Below are positions 1 through 6,956 of a stretch of DNA of 16,132 nucleotides, one piece after another. The notes under the pieces are model-generated. The model was not told where the DNA came from. It saw only the letters and a program-made list of their open reading frames with translations, and did no database searches. Position numbers and translations under genes: made by a program. Origin of the DNA: JAHRVQ01 sp964548025 (GTDB taxonomy: Bacteria; Pseudomonadota; Gammaproteobacteria; Pseudomonadales; Azotimanducaceae). Position 1 is the stretch's first letter, and every line of letters begins with the position of its first letter. The stretch is taken from contig CAZJRI010000121.1 of NCBI GenBank assembly GCA_964548025.1, positions 1 through 16,132 of the forward strand, given 5' to 3'.

Positions 1-1000
1 TCGCGCCAAACATGAATCCGATCGTCACAAAGACGATTGACGCAATCCAGAAAGCACCAGAGGGAATAAAGAACAAACTGGCAGTGGATATCGATGACAT
101 GATTGCACCCCAACAGAGTGTGCGATGCTTTCCTATCCGGTAGCTGAGCTGCACGAACAAGGGTACGCAGACTAAACCACTGACGAACATAAAAATAAGA
201 TAGAGACTTGCCGCCTTGGGCAAATCCAGTACGTGAGCGACAAAAAAGAAATGGACTGAACCGTTGATACCGGATTGAAAACCCAGCAGAAAATCAGCGG
301 TTAACAATCTTCGCAATGCTCTGTTCCGGAAGAAGGCCGTCATCGCATCGCGCCACTCGGTCTGGCCACCGGATCTGCTGACTTTATCGGGAACCAGGCT
401 GATCGATATGAGGACAAATAACGGCAATGTGATGAGTACAATATAACCCATTACCTCCCCACGCTTCCTCATATCAGCCGCATCGTAAATATAGTCGACT
501 GCCGCAGGCGCTAACATAACGGCTATGGAACCAATCAATCCAATGAAGTGGATAGCGCCCATGATTCTCGATCGCTCATCATAGTCTGATGACAATTCAC
601 TCGCCCACGCCGTATGTGCCAGGGTAACCATCGTCCAGCCAACATAGAGCAAAAGCAGTGAGATGAGCAGCGTTGGGGCTGAGACCGGTTCGGCCGGGAA
701 AAACACCCAATAGGCACCGAGTACCAGTACCGGGGTGCCTGCCACAATCGCTATCCTTCGCCTTCCCACGGGTGAGTCGAAACTATCTCCAAGTATGCCA
801 AACAGGGGATCAGTAACTACATCAAATACACGGGTAAGCATAAAAATCGTGCCCACCAATGTAAGGCTCAGGCCCAGTTCGGCATACAAAGGTGGCAGGA
901 TTACAACAATCGGGAGCCCGAGTGCGCTCAGAGAAAAAGCAGGTGCAGCAAAACCCGCCAGTCTGAAAGTTGGAATTCTCTGCCTGTTGATCTCATTCAA
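1..1000 (-). CDS. MFS transporter of the GPH (glycoside-pentoside-hexuronide):cation symporter type, partial at 3' end
   Basis: About 333 codons are visible; the C-terminus lies beyond the left edge. The reverse-strand translation begins N-E-I-N-R-Q-R-I-P and is strongly hydrophobic, with roughly eight to ten membrane segments. The loop TRVFDVVTDPLFGILGD, about 50-70 residues in, matches the R-x-x-DxxxDPxxG signature of MelB-like GPH carriers. It is followed by the basic patch GRRR typical of the MFS loop between TM2 and TM3. The start is taken as TTG at 1000, because the frame is closed by a TGA just upstream and AGGAA lies about 7 bases before the TTG; no ATG fits. By family it should move a sugar or related organic solute with H+ or Na+ across the inner membrane, but the substrate cannot be read from sequence. 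A stem-loop sits about 20 bases upstream of the start. Confidence 0.85.
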   Translation of the reverse strand, partial: MNEINRQRIPTFRLAGFAAPAFSLSALGLPIVVILPPLYAELGLSLTLVGTIFMLTRVFDVVTDPLFGILGDSFDSPVGRRRIAIVAGTPVLVLGAYWVFFPAEPVSAPTLLISLLLLYVGWTMVTLAHTAWASELSSDYDERSRIMGAIHFIGLIGSIAVMLAPAAVDYIYDAADMRKRGEVMGYIVLITLPLFVLISISLVPDKVSRSGGQTEWRDAMTAFFRNRALRRLLTADFLLGFQSGINGSVHFFFVAHVLDLPKAASLYLIFMFVSGLVCVPLFVQLSYRIGKHRTLCWGAIMSSISTASLFFIPSGAFWIASIVFVTIGFMFGA

Positions 1001-1019
1001 ACTTCATTTTCCTGATCTT

Positions 1020-1046
1020 TTAGCCAGGCAGCACCTGCCGGGCTAA
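1020..1046 (-). terminator. Strong imperfect inverted repeat (stem-loop) before the MFS gene
   Basis: Bases 1020-1031 pair with 1035-1046: a 12-bp stem with one mismatch (1026/1040) and the 3-base loop 1032-1034. It lies between the stop of the CobT-like ORF (1109) and the TTG start of the transporter (1000). No real T-run follows on the minus strand; on the plus strand it is followed by TTT. It could be a terminator or attenuator for upstream transcription, or a leader hairpin in the transporter mRNA. The structure is seen directly; the role is inferred. Confidence 0.45.
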
Positions 1047-1108
1047 TTTCCCGATACAGCTATGTACAAGAGATTAAGGTGCCTGCTAATCGCCGACAAT
1101 CCCCGGTC

Positions 1109-1456
1109 TCAATCATCTTCAGAAAAATCAGGTCTGCGATTGGAACGTTGATCTTCCCATTGCAACTCGTTGGGATCATACCAGCCCATTTGATCCAGAA
1201 CCGAATTGCATGTTGGTGCGGAGAGTGTATCCCAGAGCGCCCTGAACTCCGCCAGGCCGCGTTCTCTTTGCTTTGTTGAACGGCTTTCAAGTCGATAGGT
1301 TATGCCAGGCAGATTAACAGCCTGCCCGAGTGATCCTGAGACGCGTTGCTCTTCACCATAGATAACCCTTATATGGGTGCGACGCGCCAGTGTGCCAGCC
1401 AATGCCCTGGCTGCGGTCAATGCAGTTTTTGCGGTGAAATCCTCACTCTTGAACAT
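1109..1456 (-). CDS. Short ORF resembling the N-terminal part of CobT (cobaltochelatase subunit-like), probably a truncated remnant
   Basis: The ORF is open from 1513, but ATG at 1456 has a GGAAG ribosome site 7 bases upstream, giving 115 residues; the ATG at 1513 has none. The pattern FTAKTALTAARALAG, then IRVIYGEE, then VSGSLGQAVNLPG, then ERGLAEFRALWDTL resembles the start of CobT-type proteins, where an alpha-helical segment with RALAG is followed by xVxFG, G-xVxLP and RGLAD-xxAL. CobT-like proteins are roughly 500-600 residues and end in a VWA domain with a MIDAS motif; none of that is here and the tail after about residue 85 is not recognisable. I read it as a decayed or truncated gene, but a small real protein is possible. 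The similarity is from memory of the family and is weak. Confidence 0.4.
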   Translation of the reverse strand: MFKSEDFTAKTALTAARALAGTLARRTHIRVIYGEEQRVSGSLGQAVNLPGITYRLESRSTKQRERGLAEFRALWDTLSAPTCNSVLDQMGWYDPNELQWEDQRSNRRPDFSEDD

Positions 1457-1599
1457 GGGTGGGCTTCCGGCGCGCTGTAATCTCCCCATTGCGGGGAAAG
1501 CAGGTAATCGCATTTTTTTTAGCGAGAGATCGATTCATTAATCCAACAGTTTTGCATGGTGGCAGTGTCTCATCAATATCAATTAAAAGGCGGCGAGCG

Positions 1600-2037
1600 T
1601 CAGCCAGGCGTCAATAAAAACTGACCGTGAGATGCTGCGATCGGCTTTGCTTTTTCCTCCTGCCAGATCTCAGCTCGCACATTGGCAACTCGGCGCCCCT
1701 GACGTGTAACGATAGCACGCCCGAAGGTATCCGCCGGGCGACCAGATCGAAGATAGTCGATTGAGATGTCAACCGTCTTTGGCAGGCGCTCAACAGCAGT
1801 ATCTGCAAGCAACTGGATAACGGACGTGATCTCAAGAAATGCGCCGATGGCACCCCCATGGATAGCTGGCAAGTTTACGTTGCCTACCAGTTTGTCATTG
1901 AATGGCAATATCGTCGTATACTCGGTGCCTTTTCTGTCAATTTCTATACCGAGGAATCGGGCATAAGGCAATTGGTCGATGACAGCCTGCATATCTGTCT
2001 CACTGTCTTCTTTTCTGAATTCTTCGAGTATTTTCAC
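1600..2037 (-). CDS. PaaI-family hotdog-fold thioesterase (second of a tandem pair)
   Basis: A 145-residue protein of single-hotdog size, normal for PaaI/4HBT thioesterases. The signature IHGGAIGAFLE (H60-G61-G62, E69) is the HGG-x-x-x-x-x-D/E motif at the start of the long central helix that carries the catalytic acid. KTVDISIDYLRSG is the usual following strand. By family it hydrolyses an acyl- or aryl-CoA thioester in the cytoplasm; the substrate is not deducible. The start is GTG at 2037, which overlaps the stop of the upstream paralogue in the 4-base string GTGA, so translation is probably coupled. An alternative start is the ATG at residue 16. No strong terminator follows the stop. Confidence 0.88.
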   Translation of the reverse strand: MKILEEFRKEDSETDMQAVIDQLPYARFLGIEIDRKGTEYTTILPFNDKLVGNVNLPAIHGGAIGAFLEITSVIQLLADTAVERLPKTVDISIDYLRSGRPADTFGRAIVTRQGRRVANVRAEIWQEEKAKPIAASHGQFLLTPG

Positions 2038-2471
2038 AAATTCCGGCCCTGGACATTCGGTGTCCCCAACATAAAAGCAGCCACAGATGTCGCGACGGGT
2101 TCATCCTGGTCACCCTGATGTGCTGTTCCACGCACAAATGCAATATTCCTGGTGATTTTGTAGCAGAGTGCCTCGACAATCAGGTCCACCCCGGGTTCGG
2201 CCGGTTTCATGTAGTCAATTCTGATATCCAGGGTTGCCATACTCTGTCCTTCTGCCCAATCTTCATGACATCGAACGGCAAGACCAGAGGCATTATCCAG
2301 CGTTGCTGTTATCACGCCTCCGTGCAGAACACCAGTATCCGGGTCACCAACAAGATGCTCAGCATAAGGCACCCTGAATTTACATCTTCTATCGCCTGAT
2401 TCAACAAGTTCTACGCCAATCGCGATAGCGTGTGGTGATATTTCCGGCTGTTTTGGGCCTGTATTATTCAC
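2034..2471 (-). CDS. PaaI-family hotdog-fold thioesterase (first of a tandem pair)
   Basis: 145 residues. The motif VLHGGVITATLDNASGLA (H50-G51-G52, acid D59) is close to the PaaI consensus HGGVIxxLLDxAxG. MATLDIRIDYMKPA is the strand after the helix. Expected to be a cytoplasmic acyl-CoA or aryl-CoA thioesterase that dimerises or tetramerises with its hotdog fold; it may pair with the overlapping paralogue downstream, from which it differs considerably. The start is GTG at 2471 with GGAG about 11 bases upstream, a rather long spacing. The sulfotransferase gene ends 41 bases upstream on the same strand, consistent with one transcription unit. Confidence 0.9.
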   Translation of the reverse strand: MNNTGPKQPEISPHAIAIGVELVESGDRRCKFRVPYAEHLVGDPDTGVLHGGVITATLDNASGLAVRCHEDWAEGQSMATLDIRIDYMKPAEPGVDLIVEALCYKITRNIAFVRGTAHQGDQDEPVATSVAAFMLGTPNVQGRNL

Positions 2472-2512
2472 GACAGCTGAGTCTCCATTTGCTATCCATA
2501 TTCACCGAGCAC

Positions 2513-3118
2513 CTATCCCGTAAATTTCTGTTGAAAATCCTCTGTCGTATTGACCCTTGGAAAATCTGTATCCGGCACAGGCACTTCAAGAAATTCACAG
2601 AGTGGCCCCCAACCCTCGGACGCTTCAAAAACAAGCAGTCGCTCACCGGGTATGGTATCCACAACTTCCTGATTGTGTTTGTTGAATACATCGATAGCTT
2701 TTTTTCGATCAGTCAAATCTCCGCCAAATGTATTCTCCATGATGAGGGTGCGTGCCATCTGGCCATTGGGATCGTCTTTGGCCGCCTCCATCACCTTAAA
2801 AATAGTAGAACTTGCGCTGTCAAACCATTTATCAGCATCTCTTTTTGTAAGAATGATTTTTGCATCCGGATACAGTTCAGCGAGTTCCTTCCAGAAGTAG
2901 CAGACCGGCCAGTCGACGGCTGAATTGTAACCATCAAGAATTTCTTCCCAGTCGGCATTCTTTTCCACCCCTGCCGCGAGCCATAGAGCTATGTGATCCG
3001 GCTTGCCAAATACTTCCATCATGTGATGGCACGGACCAAATCCAAGCTGTTCCAATGCCATTTTCATGGACAGCGTGCCCGTTCGACCAAATCCGGCTCC
3101 CAGTACTTTAAGTGGCAT
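2513..3118 (-). CDS. Sulfotransferase family protein (Sulfotransfer_4 type)
   Basis: 201 residues. The N-terminus MPLKVLGAGFGRTGTLSMK holds the P-loop-like 5'-phosphosulfate-binding segment G11-R12-T13-G14-T15 of PAPS sulfotransferases. GFGPCHHMMEVF, DWPVCYFWKELA and YPDAKIILTKRD follow in the order usual for the Sulfotransfer_4 group, the last being the 3'-phosphate-binding region. The C-terminus ends with VPVPDTDFPRVN, as in full-length members. Family function is transfer of sulfate from PAPS to an acceptor, but most bacterial members of this group are uncharacterised. The start has an excellent ribosome site, AAGGAG, seven bases before the ATG. It heads a possible operon with the two thioesterases. 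Confidence 0.88.
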   Translation of the reverse strand: MPLKVLGAGFGRTGTLSMKMALEQLGFGPCHHMMEVFGKPDHIALWLAAGVEKNADWEEILDGYNSAVDWPVCYFWKELAELYPDAKIILTKRDADKWFDSASSTIFKVMEAAKDDPNGQMARTLIMENTFGGDLTDRKKAIDVFNKHNQEVVDTIPGERLLVFEASEGWGPLCEFLEVPVPDTDFPRVNTTEDFQQKFTG

Positions 3119-3166
3119 TTCTATCTCCTTAATAAAATAGTTAAAATCAGCCTCTTCCGGCCATTA

Positions 3167-4012
3167 TCAGATCAGCAACTCACCTTTGGCGATCAAATTG
3201 ACCCGACCCCCAACGTTTATATCAAATTCACCGTCCTTTTTGTTGGCAACAAGGTACAAAGTAGATGGTCGGTTGATTTCGTAGCCCTGGCCAACCATCA
3301 AATCAATCTGGTCAGAGCCAAAAAACTCATGCTCAACCAGATAGGCTGCAAGGCAGCCGTTGGCACTGCCCGTTGCAGGATCTTCTGCAATACCTGCACC
3401 TTGAGCGAACATCCGAGCCGAGATTGACTGCGCTTTACTATAACCTTCGTCAAAGAAAACAAATGTGCCGAGTCCAAGGGACTTTCTGAGTTCACATCTC
3501 TTTAGCGCGTCCATTGAAGAAAGGGGAACAACAAGAAACTCAAGGCCAGTCGACACAAACTGGGCTGGATAATCTTCTTTGATATCAGACGGCGTCAACC
3601 CCAGCGCATCGGCAACTAGCTCTCGACTCACTATCTTACCGAATTCGGGAGACCGCTGTTTCATCCACAGGACACCGTCATCAGCAAAGGTAACGGTTAT
3701 CTTCCCTACGCCCAGATTAAGATCCAGTTTGTCAAAGCCTGACTTTTCAATCTGATTTTCTATCAGGTAGGCAGTTCCCAGTGTTGGATGTCCCGCAAAA
3801 GGTAACTCGTCAGTTGGTGTAAAAATCCGCACGTCATATCCCTTGGTGATATCACCTCCAATGATGAAGGTTGATTCAGAGAAGTTAAACTCCCGTGCTA
3901 TAGATTGCATCTCCTCAGTAGTCAGATCTTCCGCATCGGTTATCGTTGCCAACTGATTGCCACTGAACGCCCCTTCGTTAAAAACATCGGTAATAAAAAA
4001 CTCTCTTCCCAT
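3167..4012 (-). CDS. PhzF-family isomerase/epimerase-like protein
   Basis: 281 residues from the ATG at 4012, chosen because AGGAAG lies 6-7 bases upstream; a TTG at 4036 would add eight residues but has no better site. Motifs in order: NEGAFSGNQLAT near residue 12, the active-site glutamate in FNFSESTF (about E46), TPTDELPFAGHPTLGTA, and EDPATGSANGCLAAYLVEH in the second half. These mark the two-lobed diaminopimelate-epimerase fold of PhzF. PhzF itself isomerises 2,3-dihydro-3-hydroxyanthranilate in phenazine synthesis, but no other phenazine gene is present, so this is one of the many family members of unknown substrate. It is divergent from the NYN gene across a 138-base gap. Confidence 0.9.
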   Translation of the reverse strand: MGREFFITDVFNEGAFSGNQLATITDAEDLTTEEMQSIAREFNFSESTFIIGGDITKGYDVRIFTPTDELPFAGHPTLGTAYLIENQIEKSGFDKLDLNLGVGKITVTFADDGVLWMKQRSPEFGKIVSRELVADALGLTPSDIKEDYPAQFVSTGLEFLVVPLSSMDALKRCELRKSLGLGTFVFFDEGYSKAQSISARMFAQGAGIAEDPATGSANGCLAAYLVEHEFFGSDQIDLMVGQGYEINRPSTLYLVANKKDGEFDINVGGRVNLIAKGELLI

Positions 4013-4086
4013 TTCACGCTTCCTCCTCTGCGACAATCCGGCTTGAGAATATGAATTATCCCTGAACTCGAATCAATAGTGGCTAA

Positions 4087-4115
4087 TTCTGGTTTGATCC
4101 GGTAAAAGCTAAATA
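4087..4115 (+). promoter_or_regulatory. Possible sigma70-like promoter for the NYN gene
   Basis: TTCTGG at 4087-4092 and TAAATA at 4110-4115 are separated by 17 bases and lie 36 bases before the NYN start codon, in the gap between two divergent genes. The -35 match is poor and the call rests on consensus matching only. Confidence 0.25.
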
Positions 4116-4150
4116 ACTCAGGGAACCGTAATCCTACCGGGAAGACCAGC

Positions 4151-4978
4151 ATGACAAATGACAGCGACGATCTGAACATGGCAGTTTTCTGTGACTTTGA
4201 AAACGTCGCACTCGGTGTACGCGATGTCAAAATTGCGCAATTTGATATCCGGCTAATTCTGGAGAGGCTCCTGCTGAAAGGCAGTATCGTATTCAAGAAG
4301 GCGTACTGCGATTGGGACCGCTACAAGGAATTCAAAGCAGAAATGCACGAGGCCTCTTTCGAACTGATCGAGATACCCCATACCCGGCAGTCCGGCAAGA
4401 ATTCAGCCGATATCCGAATGGTGGTGGATGCGCTGGACCTTTGTTATACAAAGGAACATATCGATACCTTCGTTGTGATCAGCGGCGATTCCGATTTCTC
4501 ACCGCTGGTCAGCAAATTAAGAGAAAATTCAAAATTTGTCATTGGTATCGGCGTCAAAAATTCCACTTCAGATCTGCTCACAAACAATTGTGATGAGTTT
4601 ATATACTATGATGATCTGGTTCAGGACAATCAGACCACAACGAAAAGAAAGAAGAAAAGTACAAAACAAAAAACCGCTAAGAAAGACGAGAAGAGCCGGA
4701 AATCAGTCAACAAAAAAGCAGAAGATGACCCTCTTGATGCGCCGATTAATCTGATACTCGAAACCGTAGAAGCACTCTATGCCGATTATGGCGACCGGAA
4801 AAATATCTGGGGATCAATGATTAAACAGGCGATCAAACGTCGAAAGCCAGGCTTCAACGAACGCGTTTACGGTGTGAGATCTTTCAGCGATTTACTCGAA
4901 GAGGCTGAGCATAGAGGTCTCGTTAAGCTTGAACTCGATGAACGATCCGGGAGTTACCAGGTTAAGACGATAAGCTGA
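4151..4978 (+). CDS. NYN (LabA/DUF88-type PIN-like nuclease) domain protein with C-terminal OST-HTH/LOTUS domain
   Basis: 275 residues. The N-terminal NYN domain (about 8-155) has the acidic centre of PIN-like RNases: CDFENV (D15, N18), NSADIRMVVDAL (D87) and the strongly conserved ISGDSDFSPLV (D113, D115). A lysine-rich, probably disordered linker follows at about 160-192. Residues 195-275, with NIWGSMIKQAIKRRKPGF and FSDLLEEAEHRGLVKLE, look like an OST-HTH (LOTUS) winged-helix domain, which in known cases binds RNA or partner proteins. Inferred role: an RNA-processing or RNA-decay nuclease, or an RNA-binding regulator. GGGAAG lies 6 bases before the ATG. The SDR gene starts 35 bases downstream with no terminator seen, so co-transcription is likely. 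Confidence 0.88.
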   Translation: MTNDSDDLNMAVFCDFENVALGVRDVKIAQFDIRLILERLLLKGSIVFKKAYCDWDRYKEFKAEMHEASFELIEIPHTRQSGKNSADIRMVVDALDLCYTKEHIDTFVVISGDSDFSPLVSKLRENSKFVIGIGVKNSTSDLLTNNCDEFIYYDDLVQDNQTTTKRKKKSTKQKTAKKDEKSRKSVNKKAEDDPLDAPINLILETVEALYADYGDRKNIWGSMIKQAIKRRKPGFNERVYGVRSFSDLLEEAEHRGLVKLELDERSGSYQVKTIS

Positions 4979-5013
4979 ACGCCGCGTCACAAATTTGAGA
5001 GATGGAGAATAAA

Positions 5014-5709
5014 ATGAAACCTGTGTGTCTAATTACCGGCGTCGGGCCGGGTACGGGCAGCGCGCTTGCCCGACGCTTTGCCGGTCACTACGAGGTAGCC
5101 ATGCTAGCAAGAAATGCAGATAGAATTACGAGTCTTGCAAGTGAAATTGATAATGCCCATGCCTATCCCTGTGATGTTGCTGAACCGGAAGCGCTCAGCA
5201 GTACCATCAGCGAGATTGTCGCTGACCTCGGTCATCCTGAAATTGTCATTCACAACGCGGTGGGTGGCGCATTCGGTGAATATCTGGATATCGAAAGACA
5301 AACCCTTCAAAAGAATTTTGATGTTAATGTTCTGGCATTGCTACAACTCGCTCAGGAATTGACTCCCCACATGATTGAAGCAGAAAAAGGCGCTCTCATC
5401 TGTACCGGGAATACTTCAGCTTTCAGGGGTAAGGCAAACTTTTCAGGTTTTGCACCCACCAAAGCCGCGCAACGAATCCTGGCAGAATCTATTGCGCGTG
5501 CCTCTGGTCCAAAAGGTATACACGTTGCCTATGTCGCTATTGACGCTGTGATCAGCCTTGAGTGGACGAGAAAGAGATTCAAGGACAAACCCGACGACTT
5601 TTTCTGCTATCCGGATGATATCGCTGAACACGTATGGCAGGTCGCGCATCAGGCTCGATCCGCCTGGACATTCGAGTCAGTGATCAGACCTTTTGGTGAA
5701 ACCTGGTAG
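5014..5709 (+). CDS. Short-chain dehydrogenase/reductase (SDR) family protein with Phe in place of the catalytic Tyr
   Basis: 231 residues from ATG 5014, preferred because TGGAG lies 6 bases upstream; an in-frame ATG at 5002 has no spaced ribosome site. The Rossmann cofactor loop reads TGVGPGTG (family TGxxxGxG). The acid CDVAEP follows the third strand, and HNAVGG replaces the usual NNAG. At the active site the YxxxK position reads FAPTK, so the tyrosine is F146 while K150 is kept; a serine near 135 is present. GPKGIHVAYVAIDAV matches the usual segment after the lysine. SDR members with this F-A substitution exist, so it may define a subgroup that is not a classical dehydrogenase. Substrate unknown. 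It converges with the ATPase gene, 17 bases apart. Confidence 0.85.
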   Translation: MKPVCLITGVGPGTGSALARRFAGHYEVAMLARNADRITSLASEIDNAHAYPCDVAEPEALSSTISEIVADLGHPEIVIHNAVGGAFGEYLDIERQTLQKNFDVNVLALLQLAQELTPHMIEAEKGALICTGNTSAFRGKANFSGFAPTKAAQRILAESIARASGPKGIHVAYVAIDAVISLEWTRKRFKDKPDDFFCYPDDIAEHVWQVAHQARSAWTFESVIRPFGETW

Positions 5710-5726
5710 GAACGAGTATCCCGGGC

Positions 5727-6839
5727 TTATTTATCCTCATCCTGATTTTCAACCAACTCCGAATCCAGTGTTGTTTCACGATGCTGGTGTCTGGCCATAC
5801 GTCTCTCAAGCTCATCTTCGACAAGTTTCACCCTTTTGGATTTCACTTTCTGACGCCAGTCGTCACAATCTGAAAAGTCAATCGTTACCAGTGTTTCTGC
5901 ACATCTGCTTAGCAACCTGCTTCCAAGCATTTTGTCACCACCGCCTAACTCATCTGTATTCAGGTTGGTGGTTAAAAATGTACCCGCCCGACCCAACTCG
6001 TATCGACGCTCCAATAAGTGCAATACTATCTGTATCTGCTCTGCATCACCCTGCGGATGAACATCGTCGATAAATACGATTCTTGCATTTTCCAGTGCAG
6101 ACATAGCCTCTGACCGCTCAGATGAATGCTTGCATACCTCGATCAGTTCCTTGAATCCGATGTAAATCAGGTCGGTAGGCTGATATTTATGGTTGCTGAT
6201 TCGGTTCTGAAATTCCCCGATGGTTGACCAGAACTCGTCTGCAGGTGACATCGACTGGCTGATTTCACCGGCACCACTGTCTGATATCGTTAGATATCCG
6301 ATACTATCATCATCGGACTCAGCTTCTGATGCCTGCCGGAAAATATATTTTGAATAAGCTTTTTCAATTATATCTCCCATCATCTCCCTTACATGATCAA
6401 GCTTCTCATCGAGCAGCTTCTTCACCTGTCTGCCATAGGCTGCCATCAAATGGGTCTTGCCTGCACCGGGTGGGCCATACAAATATGCCCCTATAGTCGG
6501 GCTAAGAGGGTCCCCGTGATCACAGACGATTGATTCACTGCTTAATAAAAGATCAAATAACTCAATGGCTTTCAGGTGGGAGGGCGACGGGTTCACAATT
6601 TCGGGGGGCGGATGGCGTAGCAGAATTCTCAACTCCTCATCTGTCATCCCATCAAGGTCCAATAGACGGGTAGCCAGTTCGCAATGCTGATATCCCCCAG
6701 GAATCTGACAATAACGGTGCAGTCCCGAATAGACCTGATTGATTACCTCATGCTCAAATTCTTCCCTGCCGATAAGGCCAGCATCGATCTGATCGAGTAA
6801 GGTGGGATTGTTAACAAGAATCGGTGTTTCACCAGCCAC
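5727..6839 (-). CDS. AAA+ ATPase, DnaC/ZapE(AFG1)-like
   Basis: 370 residues. Walker A is GPPGAGKT at 122-129 within YLYGPPGAGKTHLMAAY. Walker B is IVFIDD at 254-259 followed by VH, and sensor 1 is TTNLN at about 290. GSRLLSRCAETLVTIDF supplies the likely arginine finger and sensor 2 region. Together these match the compact ATPases of the DnaC/IstB and ZapE/AFG1 groups. About 100 residues between Walker A and the next recognisable strand form a long insertion with an acidic run around 172-180. The N-terminal 110 residues are not recognised. It could be a helicase-loader-like or ZapE-like protein; no transposase of the IstA kind is adjacent, so an IS21 origin is unlikely. The start is GTG at 6839 with AGGAG 6 bases upstream. 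Confidence 0.75.
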   Translation of the reverse strand: MAGETPILVNNPTLLDQIDAGLIGREEFEHEVINQVYSGLHRYCQIPGGYQHCELATRLLDLDGMTDEELRILLRHPPPEIVNPSPSHLKAIELFDLLLSSESIVCDHGDPLSPTIGAYLYGPPGAGKTHLMAAYGRQVKKLLDEKLDHVREMMGDIIEKAYSKYIFRQASEAESDDDSIGYLTISDSGAGEISQSMSPADEFWSTIGEFQNRISNHKYQPTDLIYIGFKELIEVCKHSSERSEAMSALENARIVFIDDVHPQGDAEQIQIVLHLLERRYELGRAGTFLTTNLNTDELGGGDKMLGSRLLSRCAETLVTIDFSDCDDWRQKVKSKRVKLVEDELERRMARHQHRETTLDSELVENQDEDK

Positions 6840-6934
6840 TATCGTCTCCTGTGCCAGTCTTTTAACCTGTTTTCGTAACTACCTGATTGCTGCAGAATGC
6901 TAACTGCTCCTGACAGGGCTCAAGGTCTCTCACT

Positions 6935-6950
6935 CTTGGTAGTCACCAAG
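6935..6950 (-). terminator. Small perfect stem-loop after the DUF5916 gene
   Basis: CTTGGT (6935-6940) pairs with ACCAAG (6945-6950) around a 4-base loop, six bases beyond the stop codon of the DUF5916 gene. There is no T-run, so a terminator role is only a guess. Confidence 0.2.
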
Positions 6951-6956
6951 GTATAC

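Noticed and set aside
735..1046. Plus-strand open frame opposite the MFS transporter.
   Set aside because: Low-complexity composition and no ribosome site; the minus frame clearly encodes a membrane protein.
2432..2923. 163-codon plus-strand open frame opposite the sulfotransferase.
   Set aside because: It is antisense to a gene with clear family motifs and has no recognisable domain of its own.
3167..4012. Phenazine biosynthesis cluster suggested by the PhzF match.
   Set aside because: No phzA-E or phzG homologue is in the window; PhzF-like proteins are widespread outside phenazine producers.
4081..4262. The 12-mer GGCTAATTCTGG occurs at 4081-4092 and again at 4251-4262 inside the NYN gene.
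   Set aside because: Several 12-base repeats are expected by chance in 16 kb, and one copy is coding sequence.
5727..6839. IstB helper of an IS21 element, suggested by the DnaC-like ATPase.
   Set aside because: No IstA transposase or terminal repeats adjacent, and the protein is much longer than IstB.
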